Origin: Tubulanus polymorphus
Taxonomy: Eukaryota > Nemertea > Palaeonemertea > Tubulaniformes > Tubulanidae
DNA length: 64,000 nucleotides
NCBI RefSeq assembly: GCF_964204645.1
Contig: NW_027437439.1
Span: forward strand, 62,001 to 126,000
Direction: 5' to 3'
Each line of letters starts with the position of its first letter. The first letter of the stretch is position 1. The position numbers and the translations under genes are program-made. The notes under the pieces are model-generated. The model saw nothing but the letters and a program-made list of their open reading frames with translations, was not told where the DNA came from and ran no database searches. Of this stretch, positions 9,933 to 19,524 are shown in pieces.

Positions 9933-11180
9933 TTAATACATAACACTATCTAATTGTGAATTTACAATATTTAATTGCGCGTCAGATATAATATAAATAT
10001 GCATTTTAAAATTTTTAATTCCTTTTTTCTTTGTCATGAATAATTGTATTCCATCTTTTGTATTTTGTAGTTTTTTTCCAGAACCATGTAATAAGTTATC
10101 TTCAGTAGTTCTAAAATCTAACCATAATGCATATTTATTACCGGTATAATAATCAATTTGATTAATGTTACAATTTTCAAATGATTTTATTTTTTCATTC
10201 ATATAATGTTTTTAAATTTCTACCCATTGATCTATCATTCTCATTCCTTGACAAAATATTTTATTCGCTATACCTTCGATAGTTATTTCTACTTTTGTAA
10301 TTTCAGGATTATAATAATTATCAACATTTATTGCGCCATTAGTATACGTTCCAATAGTAAAAAATATTAATATACCTTTAATAGATCTTCTAGGAAAGTT
10401 AATATTCTCATTTATTATTTCATCATTTGCATTAATAGTTACAGTTTTAAATTTATCAATATAATCATATAATAATGAAAACCCTTGATTGTATTTAGTT
10501 TGAATTATACTTGAAATATTTTCATCAGTTACTGTATCATATTCTAAACATATATTTGATAATTTATAACTAATATCTTTATTAACGCTAGATATTACAA
10601 TTTCATTTACAGGAGCAAATGTTATCTCAAATATAATATCTTCTTGAATTGCGTATTTATATAAAGGTGCATTATTATTTATCAATTCAAAATCTAATGG
10701 AATTTTATATTTGTTTCCATATATACTTTTTATCAATTTATCTACATCATTAGTTAATATTGCGCTATTAGCTTCTGATCTTAATTTATTTTGGTTTTCT
10801 GATTGGATGCCTTGAAATATCATATTATTTCTATTTTCTTTAGTTAACCATAAATCTTTATAATGCATAAATAAATTATAATCATCTAATGAGAAAACTG
10901 TTTCTGGACCAATCTTTATTGTTGACTTTTTAATCAAATATCTTTCAACATTATCAACGACATAATTATTATTATTACCGATTACTTTTATATCAGCTGA
11001 TAAATAAATACTGTTTGGAACATAAAAAGTATTTTGTGTTAATCGAGGGATTCTAACGTATAAAGTTTCATCGGAATTAATATTTGAAGGGTTATGAGTA
11101 ATTATATGATGTGATCTTTCTGCTTTAATAGCATTAGATATTCTATGATTCTTAGAAGGATTGATATAACTCCCACTCAT
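9933..11180 (-). pseudogene. MCP: Major capsid (double jelly-roll, hexon-like) protein, split by in-frame TAA
   Basis: The first part (10212-11180, 322 aa) is beta-rich with Polinton capsid features: LYVRIPRLTQNTFYVPNS near residue 40, VERYLIKKSTIKIG, and a C-terminal KIFCQGMRMIDQWVEI. After TAA at 10212-10214 the same frame continues for 93 codons with YTGNKYALWLDFRTTEDN, LLHGSGKKLQNTKDGIQL and a terminal strand DAQLNIVNSQLDSVMY, typical of the capsid C-terminus. No frameshift separates them, so a single nonsense change (or readthrough) explains the split. It would form the capsid shell. The start carries the T-run TAAATAAATG leader. The first ~46 codons are duplicated at 15077-15214. Confidence 0.75.
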
Positions 11181-11200
11181 TTATTTAACAAAAAAATTAA
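11178..11200 (-). promoter_or_regulatory. T-run/TAAATAAATG 'late-like' leader of the capsid gene
   Basis: On the coding strand TTTTTTTGTTAAATAAATG ends with the start codon. The same motif with 0-2 changes precedes starts at 14443, 14885, 18477, 18919 and 19165. Looser versions precede 12675, 13992 and 19507. Confidence 0.5.
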
Positions 11201-11204
11201 TTAT

Positions 11205-11491
11205 TTATTTTTTGATATTTTTTGATATCATATTTACTAAACCAAAAATAATAGCACTTACAACTGTAATTAAAAATAAAATAATATGTTCAGCAGCAAA
11301 GTAAGAATATTACCTGCAGATTTCAATATAAAACCAACAATTGAAGCAATAACTCCTGGCAATGCTGCAGCAGATTTTTTAGATATTTCCCATAAATATT
11401 TTGCTAATTTCTTTAAACCATCCTTAACTTTATCTTGTATAGAATTATTACTTGGAGGTTTATTAGGAGTGGGAGTAGGAGTAGATTTCAA
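11205..11491 (-). pseudogene. Small hydrophobic protein, copy 1, frameshifted
   Basis: Equivalent to the gene at 15239-15526. It has lost one T near 11301 (AAAGTAAG against AAAGTTAAG), so the last membrane helix is read out of frame and the frame ends at 11270. The Pro/Thr-rich head and first hydrophobic helix are unchanged. The intact sister copy may supply the function. Confidence 0.75.
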
Positions 11492-11497
11492 AGCATT

Positions 11498-12675
11498 TTA
11501 AATAGCTAAACCTATTATTGTAAATAACATAGTAACAGCTGTTAGAATTGAAAGAATTGTTATTCCTTCTAACTTAAATAATAACTTTATTCTGTCTTTT
11601 AATGATATTTCAGAATTTGGTTTAATCAACAAATCTTTAAAAATAACTTTTAATCTATTTATATTATAATCATATGATTTTAATAATAATTTAATTTCTT
11701 CTTTCTGTACTTCTAAATTATCTTTTAAATTACTAATTTCTTTTTCTAAATATGCATTTCTTTTTTTAAATTCAATTTCTTCAATAACTTTATTATCTCT
11801 ATCTAATTTAGGTGTTCTATTTCTTTATTTTTATCAGCTCTATCTTTTTCTAAAGTTCTAATTTTAAAATCTCTTATACTTTTATCATACGCAATTTTAT
11901 CAGATGCAAGTCTGATACTAATAATTTCTCTAATTGCTTTATCAGAAAATATATCTAAATCTTCTAATTCTTGATCTGTTGCATCAAGTAACCCATTCGG
12001 TAAAAGTTTTTCAATTGGAACTTTATTTGATTTAAGTTTACTAGTTTTGGAAGTTATATTCTGTTCAGAAGTTGTTTCTATTCGATCACTAAACTCTTCA
12101 TTTGTTATTAAATTATTTTCGATTGTTTTAAATAATTTAATAACATTACATTTAAATGTTATAAAATTTTCATCTCTTTCTTCTTGTGTAACATCAGTTA
12201 TTTCATTACTATTACTTATTCTTTTAATTTTAGATAGTTCTACCCTCGGCAAAGTTGATTCTGCTAATAATCTATTTCTATAAGTGATCTTAATATAATA
12301 ATCCGAATTATCTTTCGCACGATAATAAAATTCACCATTTAAATATTTTAAATCTGGCGCTAAAAGGTCGGCGCCTTCATCATTGACTAAAATTCCAGAT
12401 CTTTTTAAAATTGGTTTAATTTCATGAATAATTTCATTATATTCGTATTCTTTTCCTGTTAATTCTGATACTTCATTTTCAGTACTTATCTTTGAACGTG
12501 CATTTTTAACAAAATCATTAGTATCAGGTCTTGTTAAATTAGAATTATATGCTGATTCATCATCATTATCAATATTAGTTTTATTAAAATCGGTTTGTGG
12601 TTCATCATCAATATATCCTTCATTATCATTGTCCATGTCATCCAATGGAATATCTTCTCCACCTTCTACATCCAT
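11498..12675 (-). pseudogene. Acidic coiled-coil/membrane protein, copy 1, with frameshift
   Basis: The main frame (11803-12675) gives 290 residues. It has a very acidic head (MDVEGGEDIPLDDMDNDNE), a middle region with YYRAKDNSDYYIKITYRN, and a charged helical tail ending at TAG. A second frame without its own ATG is open from about 11818 down to TAA at 11498-11500. It adds ~105 residues: Lys/Glu coiled coil (EIEFKKRNAYLEKEISNL) and a terminal hydrophobic helix (ITILSILTAVTMLFTIIGLAI). The likeliest reading is one ~395-residue membrane-anchored protein broken by a 1-nt shift. Both copies share the shift, so it predates the duplication. The family was not recognised. A loose T-run leader precedes the start. 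Confidence 0.6.
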
Positions 12676-12691
12676 TTACATAATAAAAAAA

Positions 12692-13992
12692 TTAAAATTT
12701 AAAATATAATATTCCTCCGATTACAATTTCTATACAAGTTATAGCTAATTTAGTATTTTCATGGGATTTATTATCATCATTTAGTTTAATTATATCATGT
12801 TGAATTTTATCAGTTCTATTATTTTCTGATGTATTGTAATCTTTTATTTTAGAATCATTATTTAATTTAATATTCTTAGTTTTAGTTTCTGTTGATTGAA
12901 TGTGTTTTTTATTTTTTTCACCTTCCATTAATTTTGGAGCAGTAATTATCTTTTTATTTATATCATTCAATCCAAATGAATTATTTATTGTTGCAGTTTT
13001 AATTAGATTATTATAACCAATTATATTTCCCATCTTTAATACTAAATCATTAGAAATAATTAATAGATTAGGGCCTATACAATAATTAAGTCTTACATGA
13101 GATTTATCTAAATAATTTTGATATCTTATAATGTTTTCTGGAATCGATCTATTTTTATCATTATGAATTGAATCTTCAAATAATACTTTGAATTGTTTTT
13201 GCGCATCGAATGAAGTGTTATCATTTCCAATTATTGGGGATCTTGTTTCAACTTGAGCGCCTAAAATACATATCAAATAAATTCTAATAGATTGATTTAT
13301 TCTTTGTATACCTGATTTTGTAAAACCTTCACCATTTTCTAAAATGAAATTAACCCAACCATTATTATTATCAATTTTATAATTATGATAAGCTGAAATT
13401 CTATGCATATAATCAATTCTTTTTATTTCATACTCTTCACCAACACCTTGCAATTTACCATGCGCTCTAAAATCGGAATTAATATTTATATTAAATTCAT
13501 TACATATTTTATAAAACTTGGATATATTAATATTATTATCCAATTCTTTAAAATATTTAGACCCGAGAAAGGACATTCTAATTCATTTAATATTATTCTG
13601 ATTTGAAAATATGTGTGAAATCTAAATATTGTGTGAATTAATTTTAAATCAGAATACTTCAAATTTTTATCTAAGTTATTTAAATGATCATTCCAACTAA
13701 TTCCGCATCCTGTTGTTGCACAATAAACAGCAAAATTTAATTGGTTCTGCCAATATTTCATATTAGATTTTACTTTATATATATGATATTCATCTCGAGT
13801 AAAAGTAACTTCATATGTATTAAATATATTTTCCATTTTAGAAATAAAAAACTGTGATTCATAAACATAAATTTCTAAATTAGTTAATGAATTTAAAACT
13901 ATATTTTTATATGTAATATTTTTCTTAAAATCTATTGCTGGAATATTATATTTAATTGATTTATTATATTGGAAAGCTTTTGGAAACCCCAT
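12692..13992 (-). pseudogene. PY-like conserved Polinton protein, copy 1, split by a frameshift
   Basis: An N-terminal frame (13486-13992, 168 aa; MGFPKAFQYNKSIKYNIPA..., then SNMKYWQNQLNFAVYCATTG) overlaps a second frame (12692-13576, 294 aa; GWVNFILENGEGFTKSG, ILGAQVETRSPIIG, FDAQKQFKVLFED, C-terminal membrane helix LAITCIEIVIGGILYF). The pattern matches, from memory, the conserved PY protein of Polintons, normally one chain. The frames are offset by one base and meet around 13560-13585. The same break occurs in copy 2. I see no classic slippery heptamer, so an old indel is more likely than programmed shifting. Probably a structural or minor virion component. Confidence 0.55.
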
Positions 13993-14008
13993 TTATATAA
14001 TTAAAAAA

Positions 14009-14443
14009 TTAATAATTTATTAATTCTTTTAATAATTTATCTTGTTCTTCAACTGTTATATGACCATTTAAACTTATTATATAATCTAGTGTGTTCTTTA
14101 ATTTATTAATTTCTTTTATATTAGTTTTGATTTTTTCTTTATTACTTCTTATATTTAATTTTGAACTTATACCAGTTAAAACACTTGAACTTAATCCTAA
14201 TACACCAATTGATATAGCTAAAGGTGTTAATGGACTGAATATTGCTAAAAATGTTATTACAGAACTAATTGTAACCGAACCACTTATAATCAAATAATAT
14301 ATAATTTTACTTTTTAAATATTTTTTCTTTTTTATCTTTAAGTCACTTTCAAATTCTAATATTTGTTTTTCTAAATATGTTTTTAATTTAGTTTTATTTA
14401 TATCATGAGGAATAATATCAATACTATCAACTTTATCTTCCAT
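14009..14443 (-). CDS. Conserved Polinton membrane protein with coiled coils, copy 1 (144 aa)
   Basis: A basic coiled-coil head (residues ~18-50, LKIKKKKYLKSKI) leads into two adjacent hydrophobic helices (IIYYLIISGSVTISSVITFLAIF and LAISIGVLGLSSSVLTG, ~48-92). A second coiled coil follows and the end is TVEEQDKLLKELINY. The helical hairpin flanked by coiled coils recurs in Polinton gene sets from aquatic invertebrates, function unknown. It may sit in an internal membrane or act as a fusion/lysis-type factor. Copy 2 (18043-18477) differs by one residue (Ser to Asn). Its start carries the T-run TAAATAAATG leader. Confidence 0.7.
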   Translation of the reverse strand: MEDKVDSIDIIPHDINKTKLKTYLEKQILEFESDLKIKKKKYLKSKIIYYLIISGSVTISSVITFLAIFSPLTPLAISIGVLGLSSSVLTGISSKLNIRSNKEKIKTNIKEINKLKNTLDYIISLNGHITVEEQDKLLKELINY

Positions 14444-14462
14444 TTATTTAGCAAAAAAATTA

Positions 14463-14885
14463 CTAATTAGTAAACTTATAAGCAACAAATATAACAATAA
14501 CAGTTCCACCTAAAATCCAAATTATTTCATATTTCTGTTGTTCTTTACTTGGGGTATAATAATCTGATAATTTAGGTTTGTATAGATGTAATTTTTCTTT
14601 ATTGGTTACTGCGTTATATAAACTCATTGCATCATCAACTGATTGAAAATCTCTGTGTGAAATCTTCTGATTATGTAATTCTTTATTGATGTAATCCATA
14701 TAGTTTTGTCTCTTTTCTCTATATTCTTCTGCAGCTTTATTGTATTTCTCTAACGCTAAGTTATGTCTTCTTTGTTCTCCTAATGAACTATTTTTATCAA
14801 TATGTTTAAATAAATATCCACCACCAGTAAATGCTAAAGCGTTAACAATTGCTGATCCTATAATAGTTATAATTGCAGAAGCCAT
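14463..14885 (-). CDS. Conserved Polinton protein with terminal membrane helices, copy 1 (140 aa)
   Basis: The N-terminal helix (residues ~4-26, ITIIGSAIVNALAFTGGGYL) and C-terminal helix (~119-137, IIWILGGTVIVIFVAY) are hydrophobic. Between them are a charged coiled coil (LEKYNKAAEEYREKRQNYMDYINKE), a conserved FQSVDDAMSLYN block and KLSDYYTPSKEQQ. This arrangement is a recurrent small Polinton protein, recognised from pattern; its role is unknown and probably structural. It is identical in copy 2 (18497-18919). The gene starts with the best form of the T-run leader. Only ~20 bases separate it from its neighbours, as in a viral gene block. Confidence 0.7.
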   Translation of the reverse strand: MASAIITIIGSAIVNALAFTGGGYLFKHIDKNSSLGEQRRHNLALEKYNKAAEEYREKRQNYMDYINKELHNQKISHRDFQSVDDAMSLYNAVTNKEKLHLYKPKLSDYYTPSKEQQKYEIIWILGGTVIVIFVAYKFTN

Positions 14886-14909
14886 TTATTTAACAAAAAA
14901 ATTGTGTAT

Positions 14910-15076
14910 TTATATGGGAGGAATATATTTTTGTTTTTCCAAATAATCAATAGTTAAATTAGATAAAGTAACTGCTAATGTTAACTTTAAAATATCATTT
15001 ATATCAAATCTATCAACATTAACACTTCCCATTTTGAATACTTTTTTTAATACCATTGAATAACCAACAGTTCCAA
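14910..15076 (-). pseudogene. 3' fragment of the 73-aa membrane gene at the duplication junction
   Basis: This copy of 18944-19110 encodes only the C-terminal ~55 residues (GYSMVLKK... EKQKYIPPI). Its 5' end was replaced by capsid-gene sequence when the tandem duplication formed. It has no leader or start of its own. Confidence 0.85.
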
Positions 15077-15214
15077 TCGAGGGATTCTAACGTATAAAGT
15101 TTCATCGGAATTAATATTTGAAGGGTTATGAGTAATTATATGATGTGATCTTTCTGCTTTAATAGCATTAGATATTCTATGATTCTTAGAAGGATTGATA
15201 TAACTCCCACTCAT
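15077..15214 (-). pseudogene. 5' fragment of the major capsid gene at the duplication junction
   Basis: It carries the capsid start codon, its T-run leader and the first ~46 codons, then runs out of frame into the truncated 73-aa gene and stops after about eight foreign codons. If transcribed it would yield a ~54-residue capsid N-terminal peptide. Confidence 0.85.
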
Positions 15215-15238
15215 TTATTTAACAAAAAAATTAATTAT

Positions 15239-15526
15239 TTATTTTTTGATATTTTTTGATATCATATTTACTAAACCAAAAATAATAGCACTTACAACTG
15301 TAATTAAAAATAAAATAATATGTTCAGCAGCAAAGTTAAGAATATTACCTGCAGATTTCAATATAAAACCAACAATTGAAGCAATAACTCCTGGCAATGC
15401 TGCAGCAGATTTTTTAGATATTTCCCATAAATATTTTGCTAATTTCTTTAAACCATCCTTAACTTTATCTTGTATAGAATTATTACTTGGAGGTTTATTA
15501 GGAGTGGGAGTAGGAGTAGATTTCAA
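15239..15526 (-). CDS. Small hydrophobic virion-type protein, copy 2 (95 aa)
   Basis: The head is Pro/Thr-rich (TPTPTPNKPPSNNS). An amphipathic Lys-rich stretch (VKDGLKKLAKYLWEISKKS) and two hydrophobic helices follow (LPGVIASIVGFILKSAGNIL and IILFLITVVSAIIFGLVNM). The open frame begins with TTG rather than ATG. An ATG five bases upstream lies in another frame, so one base may have been lost right after the original start in both copies. Its layout resembles a small membrane-active or internal capsid protein, but no family assignment is safe. It lies downstream of the acidic coiled-coil gene and is the only copy with the second helix in frame. Confidence 0.5.
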   Translation of the reverse strand: MKSTPTPTPNKPPSNNSIQDKVKDGLKKLAKYLWEISKKSAAALPGVIASIVGFILKSAGNILNFAAEHIILFLITVVSAIIFGLVNMISKNIKK

Positions 15527-15532
15527 AGCATT

Positions 15533-16710
15533 TTAAATAGCTAAACCTATTATTGTAAATAACATAGTAACAGCTGTTAGAATTGAAAGAATTGTTATTC
15601 CTTCTAACTTAAATAATAACTTTATTCTGTCTTTTAATGATATTTCAGAATTTGGTTTAATCAACAAATCTTTAAAAATAACTTTTAATCTATTTATATT
15701 ATAATCATATGATTTTAATAATAATTTAATTTCTTCTTTCTGTACTTCTAAATTATCTTTTAAATTACTAATTTCTTTTTCTAAATATGCATTTCTTTTT
15801 TTAAATTCAATTTCTTCAATAACTTTATTATCTCTATCTAATTTAGGTGTTCTATTTCTTTATTTTTATCAGCTCTATCTTTTTCTAAAGTTCTAATTTT
15901 AAAATCTCTTATACTTTTATCATACGCAATTTTATCAGATGCAAGTCTTATACTAATAATTTCTCTAATTGCTTTATCAGAAAACATATCTAAATCTTCT
16001 AATTCTTGATCTGTTGCATCAAGTAACCCATTCGGTAAAAGTTTTTCAATTGGAACTTTATTTGATTTAAGTTTACTAGTTTTGGAAGTTATATTCTGTT
16101 CAGAAGTTGTTTCTATTCGATCACTAAACTCTTCATTTGTTATTAAATTATTTTCGATTGTTTTAAATAATTTAATAACATTACATTTAAATGTTATAAA
16201 ATTTTCATCTCTTTCTTCTTGTGTAACATCAGTTATTTCATTACTATTACTTATTCTTTTAATTTTAGATAGTTCTACCCTCGACAAAGTTGATTCTGCT
16301 AATAATCTATTTCTATAAGTGATCTTAATATAATAATCCGAATTATCTTTCGCACGATAATAAAATTCACCATTTAAATATTTTAAATCTGGCGCTAAAA
16401 GGTCGGCGCCTTCATCATTGACTAAAATTCCAGATCTTTTTAAAATTGGTTTAATTTCATGAATAATTTCATTATATTCGTATTCTTTTCCTGTTAATTC
16501 TGATACTTCATTTTCAGTACTTATCTCTGAACGTGCATTTTTAACAAAATCATTAGTATCAGGTCTTGTTAAATTAGAATTATATGCTGATTCATCATCA
16601 TTATCAATATTAGTTTTATTAAAATCGGTTTGTGGTTCATCATCAATATATCCTTCATTATCATTGTCCATGTCATCCAATGGAATATCTTCTCCACCTT
16701 CTACATCCAT
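15533..16710 (-). pseudogene. Acidic coiled-coil/membrane protein, copy 2, with the same frameshift
   Basis: This is the sister of 11498-12675. The 290-residue frame (15838-16710) differs by Lys to Glu, Pro to Ser and Ile to Met changes. The downstream ~105-codon frame without ATG, with coiled coil and terminal hydrophobic helix, is preserved. That both halves remain open in both copies suggests the break is young or tolerated. Confidence 0.6.
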
Positions 16711-16732
16711 TTACATAATAAAAAAATTAAAA

Positions 16733-18027
16733 TTAAAAATATAATATTCCTCCGATTACAATTCCTATACAAGTTATAGCTAATTTAGTATTTTCATGGG
16801 ATTTATTATCATCATTTAGTTTAATTATATCATGTTGAATTTTATCAGTTCTATTATTTTCTGATGTATTGTAATCTTTTATTTTAGAATCATTATTTAA
16901 TTTAATATTCTTAGTTTTAGTTTCTGTTGATTGAATGTGTTTTTTATTTTTTTCACCTTCCATTAATTTTGGAGCAGTAATTATCTTTTTATTTATATCA
17001 TTCAATCCAAATGAATTATTTATTGTTGCAGTTTTAATTAGATTATTATAACCAATTATATTTCCCATCTTTAATACTAAATCATTAGAAATAATTAATA
17101 GATTAGGGCCTATACAATAATTAAGTCTTACATGAGATTTATCTAAATAATTTTGATATCTTATAATGTTTTCTGGAATCGATCTATTTTTATCATTATG
17201 AATTGAATCTTCAAATAATACTTTGAATTGTTTTTGCGCATCGAATGAAGTGTTATCATTTCCAATTATTGGGGATCTTGTTTCAACTTGAGCGCCTAAA
17301 ATACATATCAAATAAATTCTAATAGATTGATTTATTCTTTGTATACCTGATTTTGTAAAACCTTCACCATTTTCTAAAATGAAATTAACCCAACCATTAT
17401 TATTATCAATTTTATAATTATGATAAGCTGAAATTCTATGCATATAATCAATTCTTTTTATTTCATACTCTTCACCAACACCTTGCAATTTACCATGCGC
17501 TCTAAAATCGGAATTAATATTTATATTAAATTCATTACATATTTTATAAAACTTGGATATATTAATATTATTATCCAATTCTTTAAAATATTTAGACCCG
17601 AGAAAGGACATTCTAATTCATTTAATATTATTCTGATTTGAAAATATGTGTGAAATCTAAATATTGTGTGAATTAATTTTAAATCAGAATACTTCAAATT
17701 TTTATCTAAGTTATTTAAATGATCATTCCAACTAATTCCGCATCCTGTTGTTGCACAATAAACAGCAAAATTTAATTGGTTCTGCCAATATTTCATATTA
17801 GATTTTACTTTATATATATGATATTCATCTCGAGTAAAAGTAACTTCATATGTATTAAATATATTTTCCATTTTAGAAATAAAAAACTGTGATTCATTAA
17901 CATAAATTTCTAAATTAGTTAATGAATTTAAAACTATATTTTTATATGTAATATTTTTCTTAAAATCTATTGCTGGAATATTATATTTAATTGATTTATT
18001 ATATTGGAAAGCTTTTGGAAACCCCAT
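16733..18027 (-). pseudogene. PY-like conserved Polinton protein, copy 2, split by the same frameshift
   Basis: This is the sister of 12692-13992, as frames 17521-18027 (168 aa) and 16733-17611 (292 aa). Differences are Tyr to Asn in the first half, Glu to Gly in the terminal membrane helix (ITCIGIVIGGILYF) and a slightly shorter C-terminus. The frame break is in the same place. Confidence 0.55.
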
Positions 18028-18042
18028 TTATATAATCAAAAA

Positions 18043-18477
18043 TTAATAATTTATTAATTCTTTTAATAATTTATCTTGTTCTTCAACTGTTATATGACCA
18101 TTTAAACTTATTATATAATCTAGTGTGTTCTTTAATTTATTAATTTCTTTTATATTAGTTTTGATTTTTTCTTTATTACTTCTTATATTTAATTTTGAAT
18201 TTATACCAGTTAAAACACTTGAACTTAATCCTAATACACCAATTGATATAGCTAAAGGTGTTAATGGACTGAATATTGCTAAAAATGTTATTACAGAACT
18301 AATTGTAACCGAACCACTTATAATCAAATAATATATAATTTTACTTTTTAAATATTTTTTCTTTTTTATCTTTAAGTCACTTTCAAATTCTAATATTTGT
18401 TTTTCTAAATATGTTTTTAATTTAGTTTTATTTATATCATGAGGAATAATATCAATACTATCAACTTTATCTTCCAT
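18043..18477 (-). CDS. Conserved Polinton membrane protein with coiled coils, copy 2 (144 aa)
   Basis: Same protein as 14009-14443 with one visible substitution (GINSK for GISSK) at the end of the helical hairpin. The T-run TAAATAAATG leader is preserved, so expression signals were copied with the gene. Confidence 0.7.
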   Translation of the reverse strand: MEDKVDSIDIIPHDINKTKLKTYLEKQILEFESDLKIKKKKYLKSKIIYYLIISGSVTISSVITFLAIFSPLTPLAISIGVLGLSSSVLTGINSKLNIRSNKEKIKTNIKEINKLKNTLDYIISLNGHITVEEQDKLLKELINY

Positions 18478-18496
18478 TTATTTAGCAAAAAAATTA

Positions 18497-18919
18497 CTAA
18501 TTAGTAAACTTATAAGCAACAAATATAACAATAACAGTTCCACCTAAAATCCAAATTATTTCATATTTCTGTTGTTCTTTACTTGGGGTATAATAATCTG
18601 ATAATTTAGGTTTGTATAGATGTAATTTTTCTTTATTGGTTACTGCGTTATATAAACTCATTGCATCATCAACTGATTGAAAATCTCTGTGTGAAATCTT
18701 CTGATTATGTAATTCTTTATTGATGTAATCCATATAGTTTTGTCTCTTTTCTCTATATTCTTCTGCAGCTTTATTGTATTTCTCTAACGCTAAGTTATGT
18801 CTTCTTTGTTCTCCTAATGAACTATTTTTATCAATATGTTTAAATAAATATCCACCACCAGTAAATGCTAAAGCGTTAACAATTGCTGATCCTATAATAG
18901 TTATAATTGCAGAAGCCAT
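18497..18919 (-). CDS. Conserved Polinton protein with terminal membrane helices, copy 2 (140 aa)
   Basis: Protein identical to 14463-14885. Here the neighbour upstream is the complete 73-aa gene, which ends 24 bases before this start. This is the original context, whereas copy 1 faces a truncated neighbour. Confidence 0.7.
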   Translation of the reverse strand: MASAIITIIGSAIVNALAFTGGGYLFKHIDKNSSLGEQRRHNLALEKYNKAAEEYREKRQNYMDYINKELHNQKISHRDFQSVDDAMSLYNAVTNKEKLHLYKPKLSDYYTPSKEQQKYEIIWILGGTVIVIFVAYKFTN

Positions 18920-18943
18920 TTATTTAACAAAAAAATTGTGTAT

Positions 18944-19165
18944 TTATATGGGAGGAATATATTTTTGTTTTTCCAAATAATCAATAGTTAAATTAGATAA
19001 AGTAACTGCTAATGTTAACTTTAAAATATCATTTATATCAAATCTATCAACATTAACACTTCCCATTTTGAATACTTTTTTTAATACCATTGAATAACCA
19101 ACAGTTCCAACTGATAGTAATGCACCATTATATAATCCAGTTATTATCCACTTATTATCACTCAT
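18944..19165 (-). CDS. Small conserved Polinton membrane protein (73 aa)
   Basis: The N-terminal half (WIITGLYNGALLSVGTVGYSMVLKK) contains one hydrophobic helix. A second moderately hydrophobic helix (ILKLTLAVTLSNLTIDYLEK) follows, and the end is QKYIPPI. The LYNGA...GYSM and final IP-rich tail recur in small Polinton membrane proteins (recognised from pattern); function unknown. The ATG lies directly after the stop of the preceding gene and has the T-run leader TTTTTTTGATAAATAAATG. The frame is intact, unlike its truncated copy at 14910. Confidence 0.7.
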   Translation of the reverse strand: MSDNKWIITGLYNGALLSVGTVGYSMVLKKVFKMGSVNVDRFDINDILKLTLAVTLSNLTIDYLEKQKYIPPI

Positions 19166-19185
19166 TTATTTATCAAAAAAATTAC
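19163..19185 (-). promoter_or_regulatory. T-run/TAAATAAATG leader of the 73-aa gene
   Basis: Seven T, then GA, then TAAATAAATG. The T-run lies ~10-16 bases before the ATG. It overlaps the last codons of the preceding gene, so the motif is kept despite coding constraint. AATAAA is embedded directly before TG of the start. Confidence 0.5.
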
Positions 19186-19507
19186 TATCATCAAAATATT
19201 TAGTTAACTTATTTATGATTAATTCAACATTTATTTTATTACTAGTTTTATGATTATCATATATTTTGGATAATATGTTTTTAATATCATCAATAATTCC
19301 ATCTTCATTTAATTCATAATATTCTAAAGGTGATTTAATTAAATCAATTACTTTTTCTATATTATACTTTTCTTTATCAATCATTGATGCATTGTTAAAT
19401 GATTTACTTTTTATATCAGTAATTACATCATTTAGTTTAATTCTCATTTCTTTACCATGTTTAAAATCAAACCCAAAACATATACTCGGTCCAACAGTTA
19501 TATTCAT
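19166..19507 (-). CDS. 113-aa Polinton protein, unknown function
   Basis: Not recognised. It begins MNITVGPSICFGFDFKHG and continues as a mostly helical, Lys/Asp/Asn-rich chain (VIDLIKSPLEYYELNEDG, LIINKLTKYFDD) with no membrane span or metal motif. It ends immediately before the 73-aa gene start and begins 17 bases after the penton stop, so it is part of the virion gene block. Its leader is a T-run ending TATATAAATG. The frame is intact. Confidence 0.6.
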   Translation of the reverse strand: MNITVGPSICFGFDFKHGKEMRIKLNDVITDIKSKSFNNASMIDKEKYNIEKVIDLIKSPLEYYELNEDGIIDDIKNILSKIYDNHKTSNKINVELIINKLTKYFDDSNFFDK

Positions 19508-19524
19508 TTATATAGTGAAAAAAA

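Larger units (their letters stand above)
11043..15076. repeat. Tandem duplication, copy 1 (4.03 kb)
   Basis: This segment repeats almost base for base at 15077-19110, offset 4034-4035. It runs from within codon ~46 of the capsid gene to within the 73-aa membrane gene. I find roughly a dozen substitutions and a few 1-bp indels between copies. The junction (around 15076) joins the two genes with about 2 bp of shared sequence, as in end-joining or replication slippage. Confidence 0.95.
15077..19110. repeat. Tandem duplication, copy 2 (4.03 kb)
   Basis: Near-identical to 11043-15076. Its right end passes without a break into the complete 73-aa gene, and copy 1's left end lies inside the complete capsid gene. 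Both outer genes are therefore whole while every gene between is doubled. Confidence 0.95.

Noticed and set aside
11286-11501. Plus-strand open frame across the small hydrophobic gene (also 15246-15536)
   Set aside because: It is antisense to the minus-strand gene, lacks a leader motif and mirrors the sense composition.
12047-12283. Plus-strand hydrophobic ORF (also 16082-16318)
   Set aside because: It is a shadow of the acidic protein gene on the other strand; the hydrophobicity comes from complementing acidic codons.
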